A DNA stretch of 64,000 nucleotides, taken from assembly GCA_021234155.1 (NCBI GenBank), contig JAJEKV010000039.1:9685077-9749076 (forward strand), given 5' to 3'. Position 1 is the first letter of the stretch. Each line of letters starts with the position of its first letter. The notes under the pieces were generated by a model. The model did not search any database, was not told the DNA's origin, and saw only the letters and a program-made list of their open reading frames with translations. This stretch comes from Isoetes taiwanensis (Eukaryota; Streptophyta; Lycopodiopsida; Isoetales; Isoetaceae). The position numbers and the translations under genes were made by a program. Positions 41,897 through 53,380 of the stretch are shown here, in pieces.

Positions 41897-43790
41897 TCAA
41901 CAAAGGAGCTCCTTATAGACGATATTTTTGGTACGCCTCGATGTATTCTCTGGTGAGAGGAGGATGAGTGCGTCTTCTCTCTTCCGCATGCGAGTAAGAG
42001 CCGTGTATAACTGACCATGTGCAAATACATCGGTACGCAGGTCAATGACAACGCGATCCAATGTCAGCCCCTGGCAGCTATTGAAGGTGGTCAAATAAGA
42101 TAAACGGAGTGGCAATTGTCGTCTGTGAATGGTCCAGGGCCAGTTCTCTGGTTGATAGAAAAAATCAGTTCTAGAAATCGGGTATGTACATGCATCGTCC
42201 TGGGATGCCTCGTCTAGTACTTTCACCATGACAAATTTTGCGTGCATTGACACGACCATAACTCTCGCATTTTTTACCAGGCCCTTTTCCATGTCCAATC
42301 GCTTCATAATGCGGCATATGGCCCCTACTTTAAGCCTCAGTTCGTGGTTGGGTATTCCAGAATGTGTGAAGTGATTAAGAAAATCTGAAGTTGCATAGGG
42401 GTGGTCATGTATAATTTCATCTTGCTCCGTGATGTGGTCGTCACTATAATACAATTTGTCATGATTAGGAACTCTACTAAGAATGCGATCGTTGAAGCTA
42501 TCAACACTCTTATTAATTGTCGACAATGTATTTCGTGTCTTGCATGAAGCTGGATTGCGCAATACGTCAGACGGATACAAAAATTCAACGCTATCTTCTA
42601 AGGGTCATCTGCATTACGTATCGGTTCTTCCAATCTCATCACACGAAAAGTTTGCCACAACGGCAAGGATTTTATGGATGCGTTATATGCGGCATTTCTT
42701 CCCCCTCCTTTTACGACAGGTGCGACTTGTCTAAAATCTCCAGAAGCAATGAAATGTTTGCCTCCAAAGGGAAGACTGTTCCTGCACAGTCGTTGCATTA
42801 GATGATGAGCACTTTCTATGACAGCTTTATTGGCCATTGGAAATTCATCCCAGATGATGGCTCTAGCTGCAATGAGTAGGTCTGCTGCTCCAGAATCATG
42901 TTCTATCATCGAATGAAGCCCTGCATTATTTTCTTCTACGGGGATTTGGAACAATGAGTGTGCCGTTCGTCCTCCTGGGTACTGAAGACCTGCTAATGCT
43001 GTCGTACCGCATGGGAGAATTATACCTTGCTTGCCTCGTATCAACAGGCATATGCAATTTAGTAGGAATGTTTTACCCCTGCCGGCCTTTCCATCGATGA
43101 ACAAAGGTTGGTTGCTTTCTGGGGATTCAAGCCATTCTCGAACGTTGTATATCTTTGGGCACATGCTAGTTTTATTGGGTTTACACATGACTCCCTACCC
43201 CATATCGAACGTTGTATATCTTTTGTTGGTCATTTTTCATTATGCTCGTCATTTGCATTACCTGATCTAAGTACTGTCCATGGTCCGAGAATTTTCGCAA
43301 TTCATGCATGACATCTCTTCCAAGACGAGGCTGTAGCTGGAGACCAAACGCCATGATATTGGTACTATGTTGCATTAGAATGTTGTTGATTAAATGAAGG
43401 GATTCATTAAAGGCGATTGTTTCTTCATTTGGGTACTCGTCTAGCATGTCGACACTCATTGCTGCTTTGAACCTGCTCCATAGTTCAATCGCTGGACCTT
43501 GATCCAGCAGTACCATGGCAAAAAGAAATCGTAGTTGTTTGGGACTCAATGATAAGGAAACAGCTTCTTCCATCACTAACACACCCTCGTTATGTGCTGC
43601 AAGCAGCCCTTCTGCCTCTGCAGCCTGTTGGTACGTTTCATATTGTTGTCCATTAACGACTTTCAGTTCATCCCATGTCCTCGCAGGGCGGTACCGGTGC
43701 AGCAGGATTTGTCTCAAGTAGAATGCCTCTCCCACTCGAGGCAATAACAAACGTATCCTACATATAATTGGCTGCCTTACCCTCTTCCTC
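41897..43790 (-). pseudogene. Helitron RepHel, Pif1-type helicase part
   Basis: From right to left on the minus strand: 'LPRVGEAFYLRQILLHRYRP' and 'SPKQLRFLFAMVLLDQGP' (pre-helicase region, 43790-43181); then Walker A 'DGKAGRGKTFLLN', 'WDEFPMANKAVIESAHHL' and 'IASGDFRQVAPVV' (43188-42598); then, after a frame change near 42590, 'DRILSRVPNHDKLYYSDD' and the C-terminal 'LTTFNSCQGLTLDRVVIDL', 'VFAHGQLYTALTRMR' (42580-41897). These are Pif1 superfamily-1 helicase motifs Ia to VI, used to unwind DNA in rolling-circle transposition. Walker A reads GxAGRGKT. Frameshifts near 42590 and 43185 break continuity. Confidence 0.85.
43785..43790 (+). repeat. LINE target duplication, left copy
   Basis: TTCCTC, repeated at 48312-48317. 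Joining the Helitron at this word restores one reading frame across the junction (minus strand 'EREGFT' + 'RKRVRQPIICRI'). Confidence 0.65.
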
Positions 43791-43800
43791 ATAGTCGCTG

Positions 43801-44907
43801 GCGCATGCGCTCAAAACTAGGTCTAAAAAAAAGAAGCATGAAAAACCTGACACAGAGATCGAAAGTGGAGTTGTCGTTCAGCAGGAAAAGGGGTCAGATA
43901 CCACATCCGGGCCCCTTGGAGTCACGCCGCATCTGCATCAGGGGCCGGAAAATGGGTCCCCAAAAGCGGAAGTTTTGAAGAAACAAGGGCCGGATGCCAA
44001 ATCCGGGCCCTCTGGGATCCAGCTGCAGCAGGAATCAGAACAAAAGGGGGCACCCAAATCGGGAGTCCCTAAAATCAAAATCAATAAAAAAAAATTAGTC
44101 ACAGCAGCAGCTTCTGGATCTGAGGATGATGAGTCTGATGCAGAGTCTGGTTGGAGCATGGAAGCCGGAGTCACCAAAGATGATCTTTTGCAAGCCGTTG
44201 GTCATATGCGAACAGCCATGGATGAATCAATGCTGACAATGAAGATTTCGATGGAAAATTCGGTCCAAGGTATGGTCAATGATCTGAAAACCTTTCTGCT
44301 TTCCCAGGTGCAATTGGAAATAGATAGATGTCAGAAACAAATGCTGGATGAATTTGAAAATTTCAAGGTAAAGCTGAGATCTGAATTTGATGCATTGAAG
44401 CAAGAAGTATTAGTAAGCAGGAACAATGAAGAAAGTGAAGATAGTGAATCTGAATGTGAAACAGCAGGAAATAGTGAAGTTCATGAGATAAAAAACCAGC
44501 TGGCATCGTATATAGAAGAGCAAGAACGGAAGGAAAAGGCATTGAATGTGAGATTAAGTGGCATACAGGAGGAAACTAATGAAAAAACCGTGGAGGTTGT
44601 AGCATCTTTCTGTGAGCAGGAACTTCAGATTGTGAATGCAGGTATTGTGAATGCCTTCCGCGTGGGAAAGCCGGGTGAGAAGGCAAGACAGATTATAGTG
44701 AAATTCAGATCCAGACAGGATAAGTTTGAAGTGATGAAAAAGAAAACACTGCTGAAGGGGAAAAACATTTGGATAAATGATGATCTCACGAAAAACCAGT
44801 TACAGGAATACAAAGAACAACTGCAAATCTTCAGGGAAGCAAAACAAAGTGGGAAGAAGGCATATTGGCGTCGTGGTAAGGTGATTGTAGAGGAAATGGA
44901 TGCATAG
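43801..44907 (+). pseudogene. LINE ORF1 RNA-binding protein, 5'-truncated
   Basis: Open from the element border through a Lys/Glu/Gly/Pro-rich leader, an acidic stretch near 44110-44150, a coiled-coil-like region (about 44160-44560, Glu/Lys/Leu-rich), and an L1-type ORF1 domain: 'ALNVRLSGIQEE' (44540), 'NAFRVGKPGEKARQIIVKF' (44650) and 'LLKGKNIWINDDLTKNQL' (44750), ending 'RRGKVIVEEMDA'. ORF1 proteins trimerise by coiled coil and coat the LINE RNA. The stop TAG lies ~20 bp before the ORF2 ATG. It is the same family as the split ORF1 at 8.4-9.8 kb. The true initiator is missing. Confidence 0.8.
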
Positions 44908-44928
44908 GAAATCGTGGCCGCCAGGATA

Positions 44929-47900
44929 ATGTGCTGGAATATAAATAGCATGAATGCAACTAAAGTAGGAACAATGCAAGATGTTTTGGCTGATGTAGAT
45001 ATAGTATTTTTCTTGGAGACTTGTGAAAATGAAGAGCGAGGAATGCCAGACATTGATGGTTTTTATTTATTGCAATCGGTTTGGAATTTTAAACACTGGA
45101 AGTTAAAAGGTCATGGTGGTATTGCATGTTATGTAAGGCATAAGCTTAAGCATTTGGTAAAATCAGTGGATGGCGTAGGAACTAAGCAGCACATTTGGGT
45201 TGAGCTTCCAGGAAAGAATGGGAAGGTTTTTATTGCAGGATGTTATTATCCACCGCGGGAATCCCCTAGCTATAATGGTAATGATTTAGATAGGGATGAT
45301 CCATTTTTTGCATTAGAGAGTGATGTTCTTAAACTAGCACAGCATGGAAATGTGCTTTTAATAGGAGATTTTAATGGCCGGATTGGGAACAAACAAGCAG
45401 CAGTAGCAAGCACTGAAGGGGAACCAATATGGATGGAGATGATGGATGGGCATGAGATGTCAAAACGTGGATGGTCTAGGGATTCTGAGGACAAAATACG
45501 CTGGCCCACACCTCAAGGGAACCACATATTGAATTTGTGTACTGGCTTGGACATGATAATATATAATGGGATGAGTAAATATCCTGGATCTGGAAAGCTT
45601 ACTTGTAGGGGTGCTAGTGTTGTTGACCTGGTTATTGCAAAGCCAGAATTGATGGATCAGATATCAGATTTTAGCATTGGTGATGATAGATCAGAATCTG
45701 ATCATACGCCTATAACAGTTACTGTGAGCATGGAGAAGCATGCATTTACTCTAGATACTGTCAAAGTTGCACCTAGAATAAGTATGCGCTACAATAAAGC
45801 TAATGAATATGAAGCGATGTGTGAGCAGCATGCAGGTGCATTGATATGGCCAGATAAAGCTGATGACCTTAGCACTTTGCTTGGCGAAATGGTCCTTGAG
45901 TCTGCCACCAGATGTTTTGTCTCCCAAAGAAAGCTAAAAGGGTTACCTTGTAACAGCTGGTTCGATATGGAATGCAAAACGAAAAGACAGGAGTTTAAAA
46001 CTGCACATGGGGAAAGAAGGAAGAAGCTTAAAAAGGAATATATGCAGCTTGTTAAATCAAAAAAGAAACGATGGCTTTACCAAAAACATCTGCATATGAT
46101 TCGAGATTTGCTTGTTGAACCTAAAAGGTTCTGGAATAGGCTTAAGCCACAATTGAATCAGACTGCTGTTTTGGATGTAGAGAAGTTGCTAGGCCAGGTA
46201 CAAAAATTGTATCATGTTCCAGGATTGGAAGATAGTGTTAGCATACAACATTTCACAGATGATAAATGGGGTTTTTCAATAAATGATATTGATATGGGAC
46301 TGCAGAAACTGGCTAATGGGAAGGCTGCAGATGCAAGTGGCTTGGTAGCAGAGATGTTTAAATGGGCTCGTGAGAAGACACGCGAAATCCTCCTCAAGCT
46401 GATGAATGCAGTTTTGCGGGATGGGTTTCCACGGTCATGGCGACGGTTGAGGGTTGTCCCTTTGCATAAGTCTGGAGATGTAAGCGATCCAGGTAATTAT
46501 AGAATGATTATGATTAGTAGTCTTTTTGCAAAACTTTTTGCAACTATGGTGAATAGCAAAATCAGTGGTTGGGCTGAAGAAACTAATGTCCGAGCCATGG
46601 GACAAGCAGGCTTTAGGCCCAAAAAATCTACCATAGACCATTTAGTGACACTGCGAGCGATGATGGATTTGGTCACAGGGACAAGGAAACCTCTATATGC
46701 CCTCTTTGTGGATTATGCCAAAGCATTTGACACGGTAGACAGAAATAATTTATGGGAAAGAATGGATAAACTTGGAGTACCAAATGAACTGAGACAGGCA
46801 ACAAAACTGCTATATGAGAAAGTACTAGTTCGGTTATCATTTCCCTATTACGAAGAATGTAAAGAAGTAGTAGTTAGTAATATTGGTGTTAGCGGGGGCT
46901 GTCCTATGTCTCCACGTTATTTGGTTTATTTATTGACCATTTGGAGGAGTGGGTTTTGAGCTACGGGGGAGATGGCATGGCATTGGGCCAATATGTGATG
47001 TTTACTTCTCTATCTTTGATGATGTAGTAATTCTCATCAAGGTCGGTGATAGGTATGCGAGGCGATCCGGAGGCTTTAGAATGACTTTTGTGATAATAAG
47101 GGTATGAAGGTGAATATGGCCAAGACCAAAATGATTGTCTTTGGAGCCCTTAAAGTGGACCATCTTAAGTTCTGCTATAAAGGTGAGCAGGTGGAAATAG
47201 TGGACTCATATAAATATTTGGGCATCCAGGTGGATAAGAGCCCCGATTGGAACCAAAGCGGTGGAACAAAGAATCAATGGTGGCTTGAAAGCACTCTACA
47301 AAGATGCATTAGAAGTGCCAAAGCTGAAATTTGGAATTTCAGCCTTAAAAAGACATTATATGCTGTGTTAGTACAATCGGTACTATTGTATGGTTGTGAA
47401 GTGTGGGCACCTGGCTTGGCAGATGACACTTGGAGGAAAATGGAGAAGGTTCAAAAAAAGTTTTTTAGAACAGAACTGGGTGTTAAGGCACAGACCCCAT
47501 ATGATATGTTATTGGCTGAATGTGGGATGATGAGTTTAGAAGCGGAAGCGCTATGTAGGACGCTTGCTTATGTATGTAAAGTGCAGCTAGGGGGACAAAA
47601 CTATGTCATACCCAATATGGCTTTGGAAGCAACTAGACATAAGGGGTGGTATGCAGAGGTGGAGATATGGATGAGGAGATGGGATCTAGATCCCCATGAA
47701 CTTCTTGCACACCATGATGACCTTAGATCCTGGGTGCAAGAGCATGTGGTAGAAAAGTCATGGCGCGTTCCAGAAGTGAAAAAAGAATATTATAGGCAGT
47801 TTATTAACCCTCATCTGTTATCACCGAAATATCTTGAGATGGGGATTGCAGTTAAGTCCAGGCATGCAATCAGCAGGATCAGACTTAGTTCACACAGGTT

Positions 47901-48246
47901 GGGCGTGGAAGTAGAGCGTTGGAATCATATTCCACATGCTTTAAGAGTATGTAAGCTGTGTGGTATGAATGCCGTTGAAGATGAAGTACATACGCTTTTA
48001 AGTTGTCCAGCATACACATATCTCAGGGGTAAGTATCAAGTTACTTGTGATAATTTGAGAGATTTTTTTGATCTACCAAGCACTAAGATAGGACAATTTA
48101 TTATAGAAGTGCTTGAGCGTCGAGACCATTTATTGAAATTATCTAATTGTAAGGAGAGAACTGATGATGAGTGGGAGGGAGCTAATGCATTTCTATCTGA
48201 GGATGCATTAGAAGATATTTTCTACAATGTTGAATGTACTCGGTGA
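44929..48246 (+). pseudogene. LINE ORF2: AP endonuclease, reverse transcriptase, C-terminal zinc finger (frameshifted)
   Basis: From ATG 44929: EEP/AP-type endonuclease with 'MCWNINSMN', 'FFLETCENEE', 'LIGDFNGRIGN' (45358) and 'ESDHTPITV' (45695). RT has 'LHKSGDVSDPGNYRMI' (46460), 'GQAGFRPKKSTIDHL' (46600), motif A 'FVDYAKAFDTVDR' (46705) and motif B 'SGGCPMSP'. The frame breaks near 46918, where a one-base shift restores 'FGLFIDHLEEWV'. Motif C survives as 'IFDDVVILI' (about 47012) in yet another frame, and the long frame resumes at 47104 with 'KYLGIQVD' and a C-terminal 'CKLCGMNAVEDEVHTLLSCP' finger. The protein nicks target DNA and primes reverse transcription there. With at least two frameshifts around motif C this copy is inactive. 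Confidence 0.9.
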
Positions 48247-48255
48247 ACGTCTCAT

Positions 48256-48269
48256 AGGCCTGGTGGCCT
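48256..48269 (+). promoter_or_regulatory. Conserved LINE 3' hairpin
   Basis: AGGCC-TGGT-GGCCT, a 5-bp stem with a 4-nt loop, about 20 nt before the tandem tail. The same position and size occur at 24386-24399 (AGGCC-AGTT-GGCCT) and 8159-8146 (AACCC-GATT-GGGTT). Probably recognised by the reverse transcriptase at the RNA 3' end. Confidence 0.6.
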
Positions 48270-48311
48270 GCAGGCGTGATATTTATATACATTTCATTTC
48301 ATTTCACTACG

Positions 48312-48317
48312 TTCCTC
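48312..48317 (+). repeat. LINE target duplication, right copy
   Basis: TTCCTC, matching 43785-43790, directly after the (CATTT)n tail and CACTACG. Confidence 0.65.
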
Positions 48318-50346
48318 GTGAACCCCTCCCGCTCTTGTTCCATGTGGGCTCCAAATTCAATTCCTAATGTCGGTTGTATATAGACAACGTGTATTGTTCA
48401 TGGTATTGGATGTATATGATGGCATCAAACTCGAGATCTAGAGGACGCAAGAAATATCGATCTAATAGTGACCTCGTGTTCAGATGTGGCATATGTAGGG
48501 GCAAGCATTTGACGGCAGGAGACTTATTTGTTATGTCATATGACATTGTTCTCCACGCCGCCTCTGTTGCCGATAGATAACGCGCCCTCAAGTAATCCTG
48601 TATTTCATTTTTAGGAGGTCGGCTAGCGGTTTCTTCAGACGGTGCATGCCCTGATAGTTGGCATGTGGTATTTCCTCTTTGACCATTGTTTCTTGACGAG
48701 GATTCTGCAGCCGCTTCATCTTGATTGTTTAAGGACGGTGGTATGAAAGCTGAGTGCCGTTCTTGGCTTACTTGAAAACTAGCAGTGTCGAATCCTTTGT
48801 AAATGTAACCATAAAGGTAGGAGAATACATGGACTGTCGATGCAACATCCACCATAATGTGACAATCCAATTCATGTAGGAGGAAGGCATTGTATGGAAC
48901 CACCCATACATCGTCTATAGTTCTCGTCTATCTTTGCATGCGTAACCCTTGAATCAAGATCGTTGTTGGGTTGATATCTTTTGGATATTTATAGCAACAA
49001 GGACTGCCATTTGGAGAACACCTTTCGGTGTGCCTGTGCATCATAAATTTTTGAACTTGTCCTCGAAGAATGGGATCTGTAGGCAATTCAGCTGAGATCA
49101 TCTCATCTATGCACTCGATTGGTATGTCGGGTTCAGTGCGCAAAACGAGATGAGCATGCGGCAATCCACGCTTTTGAAATTCTATGACTGTTATCACATA
49201 TGATATGCATTGGAAGAATTTATGAAGCAGCTCCTTTAAACGTTGTAATCTTCCATGGAAACAGCGAACGACAATCATAGGAATGTCGGATGCATTTTGT
49301 CCTGGTCTTAGTCGGGCTTGTATTTCTGGCCAATCAGTATTCGTAGTCATAGTGATGAATAAGTTGGACGACCTTTTGATCTAGACAGTGCTAATGCATC
49401 TACGACTTGGACAGAGCACTATCTCTGACACCCCAAGAAGGACGATGGTAAAATAATGTCACTCTGAGCATCGTTTTCGCGTTCAGAATAGTCCTCATCA
49501 TATTGCACTCTTCTATTCCGGAATGATGGCGTTCTGAAGTAGTTTAATCGAGTGTCCTCTATCCTAGAATACATGTCGACCAGATATTCTCCGCATAGAC
49601 GACCTAATTGAAGAAAGCGCTCCTCGTGTAGCAATCTAGTCCTGTACCACTGCAATTGTGTAAGGCCATGTTCATTTCCAAGCCCCCATCCAATAGTACC
49701 ATGTGGGAAGAAAAGCAGATATTGCAGCGGTTCATACATAGGATCTAGGATGTTCATGAAAGTTGGTTCTCCTTCACTCCGAACCCAAAAACCAGCTACT
49801 CGAGGACAAATGTCTGTTGTATTACTAGTGTCTGCAATGGCTGCTATTTCGTTACTCGCAATTGCCCCTTGAATTGTAATGTATGCCGATGGTACATGCA
49901 TGCTTCCCATAGTTCGAAGATTTTGAATGAATGGGTTGACTTGATCAAGGATCGAACTGACAATAGCAATCCATTGGAATGGTACTTGCTGCTCTCGACC
50001 TTGTTCATATCTTTCAAACTCGTCATACACATACCAATGTATTGGATGCCCCGATTACGTGGTCGGCCGTGATTCGATGATATGTTAAGCCTGTAATAGT
50101 TTCTGGATGAAGGAAAATCCAAATTCTGAATCAACCACTCACTCCAAGCACGCTGAAGCAGAATAACCTATTCACTTTTCTTGCTAACTTCGCAAATTCT
50201 TGCACATCGTATAGGTTGTTCAATGCTGTGGGTAAAGGGGGTAGGACAGGCAATAACCATTTCCCTTTATTGCAACAGAATCCATCATTCTCCACGTTGA
50301 GCAACGGGATTTGACAATATGTACATCTTTTAATCCAAGAGCACAT
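48318..50346 (-). pseudogene. Helitron RepHel, zinc-like and HUH Rep part
   Basis: From right to left: 'CSWIKRCTYCQIPLLNVEND' and 'CCNKGKWLLPVLPPLP' (50346-50131); 'LDPMYEPLQYLLFFPHGTIG' and 'GRLCGEYLVDMYSRIEDTRL' (50030-49419); 'TNTDWPEIQARL' and the HUH motif 'VIEFQKRGLPHAHLVL' (49350-48928); 'VVPYNAFLLHELDCHIMVDV', 'EIQDYLRARYLSATEAAWR' and 'LPLHMPHLNTRSLLDRYFL' (48903-48364). These are the Helitron_like_N/Rep segments; the HUH nuclease nicks and joins DNA ends through Tyr. Frame changes at about 50135, 49400 and 48915 split it. The last part continues, after the LINE, at 43790. Confidence 0.85.
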
Positions 50347-50417
50347 AGCATATGTTGACTAATTGCGACATTCATTTGTCGGCGCCGCGAGATCGCCAAT
50401 GTGCGAAGCCTCTAATG

Positions 50418-51317
<900 letters not shown>

Positions 51318-51639
51318 GATGCTTTACGTATGTCCTATTTTAGATAAATTATTTATGCCTCAAGACAACAATGGAGGGGGGTAGATACTTACTTGATATT
51401 GTCTTGTTCACCTTCTTTCTTCCAAACTCACGTCAACACTAGCAAAAGCTTATTCTCAAAGCTATAACACAAAACCACAAAACAAATGAGTCTGGTACAT
51501 ACCAATCTCCTACCTCAAACGATAACAAACTTAGCAAGCAAACAAATTCCCTATTGAGCATAGAGATAACTATCAAAACTGATATGAAAAGACAATCAAG
51601 GTAAAGAGGCATCTCAAGCGATGAAGCATCCCAAATCAC

Positions 51640-51680
<41 letters not shown>

Positions 51681-53380
51681 TTTAATATCACTTAAATTGT
51701 TTATCAAATCTCTTTTTATTTGGCATAGTTTTGCCACCAACATTCGTGCCACGGTCTCTTGCACAAATGGCTAATAAAAATAGCAAAGTCAATTTCTTGC
51801 ATCCCAATTTAGGTCAAGGATACATTGTGACATACCCCATGTTTTCGTCAAATATGACATAACCCATGTACGTTTTTATTAAATTATTGGGGAATTCTCA
51901 CGGGATTATGTCCAAATTCTAATTCTGATCCAGATAACTAAGGTCAATGTGGATAACTTGGTGTGCATTAACTACTTCCAACCATGGTCGAATACCCATC
52001 ATAAAATTGTTATGAATTCTAACTACCAAATTCGTGGAATTGAACACCTCGCAAATCAAGTTCTAATACCTAGAATTCCCAACAAAACTCAATGGACCTA
52101 GTAATAAATTTAAGCTAATTATTCATTTGTGGAGAATTCAATTCCTAAGGTTGATGTTCATAAAAATTTATTTCCTAAGGTTAATGTCGATCATAACTCA
52201 ATTTTTCAAGCTAATGTGGCTAATTATTCAATCGCAGGAAGAATTCAAATCATAAGGTTAATGTGCACAATGTGGATAACAAATGAATCCCTAATATTAA
52301 TTGGATAAGTAGGCCTATACACGATAAGAATACTAAGATCTATATATTGTTTTATGGGGCATTGTCGAGACAGATAAACTACTTAGAAGCATTAAAAGCA
52401 TTAAAGAAATATCCTTTGGGTTTGGTTGGCATCTCATATCTGTCACTACCATGAAATACTACACTGTAGAGCGTTCAAGAAATGTCTTTGGGCTTGCTTG
52501 GTGCCTTATAACAGTACCACGAGGTTGATACCAAATACTACAATCATGCTATCAACCATGAACCCTTTCAACATAAGCAGTCTAGATCATTGGCTAAATG
52601 TGGATATCACCTCTAACTCTAAGGGCTCGAGGTTCACTATCATTCATATACACCTATAACTATGAGATCATCATAAATTATCCAGCCGCCCAAGATAATA
52701 TATCTAACCTGGATGTTGTGTTGTGGTCAAATCCTAGACATTGGTGATTCCAAGAGATTGAAGCATCGAACAGCTAGGATGTGGCCATGACACCATATCT
52801 AGGGTAACCATCAACACCATCTTGAAGTGTGAAATGCACCCATATATAGGAGACCATCTTTTAGTAAAGAACACCTTAAAGGGTCATAAGTGTGTACATT
52901 CATATTTAATGTACAAAAAGTTGGACAAAATGTTATGTTCTTAAATGAAAAGATGGCCTAAATAGAGCTATCTAGCTATCTAGCTAGCTAGCAACTTGTT
53001 ATGTGTATGGTTCAAATGTAACAAGCTCACGGGGAGATTGATTAAGTGAGATGGTTTGCGATTAATTAAGGGGGGGCTTTGGGTAACCGGGATTTATCTA
53101 ATTAGCGGATGGAGTGGTCAATTTAGGGGAAGGGGGGTTTTGCAAATCCTCAAGCTAGATAGCTAGATAAAATAATGATAACCGTCTTTTTATCCTTTGA
53201 GATCTGTGCAGCAAGAATAAGGACACAATAGATCAATCATGATAATTTGGCCTGTAAAATTCAAATTCATATTGCAGGTGGAGCCCCTAGTCGAATCCTA
53301 GCAAACAAAGTTTTGAGGAATTTTAAGTTTTATAGTCCAATATGTGGGACCTTGGGGAGATTGATTCTGAAGAAAAGGAT
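51318..53380. other. AT-rich sequence, no gene; poly-A at 51649-51679
   Basis: Contains a 31-nt A run, AATTC-rich repeats (AATTCNAATNCC-like words at 51900-52260) and a CTAGCTAG run at about 52965-52993. No coding motif is visible. Part may be the Helitron 5' region. Confidence 0.5.

Larger units (their letters stand above)
43791..48311 (+). mobile_element. L1-like LINE inserted in the Helitron, slightly 5'-truncated
   Basis: ORF1 (to 44907) and ORF2 (44929-48246, frameshifted) are followed by a 14-nt hairpin AGGCC-TGGT-GGCCT (48256-48269) and a (CATTT)n tail (about 48288-48306) instead of poly-A. The insertion is bounded by TTCCTC on both sides. ORF1 is open from the very left border without an obvious start or 5' UTR, consistent with incomplete reverse transcription. 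With one main lesion region it is younger than the Helitron it split. Confidence 0.85.
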
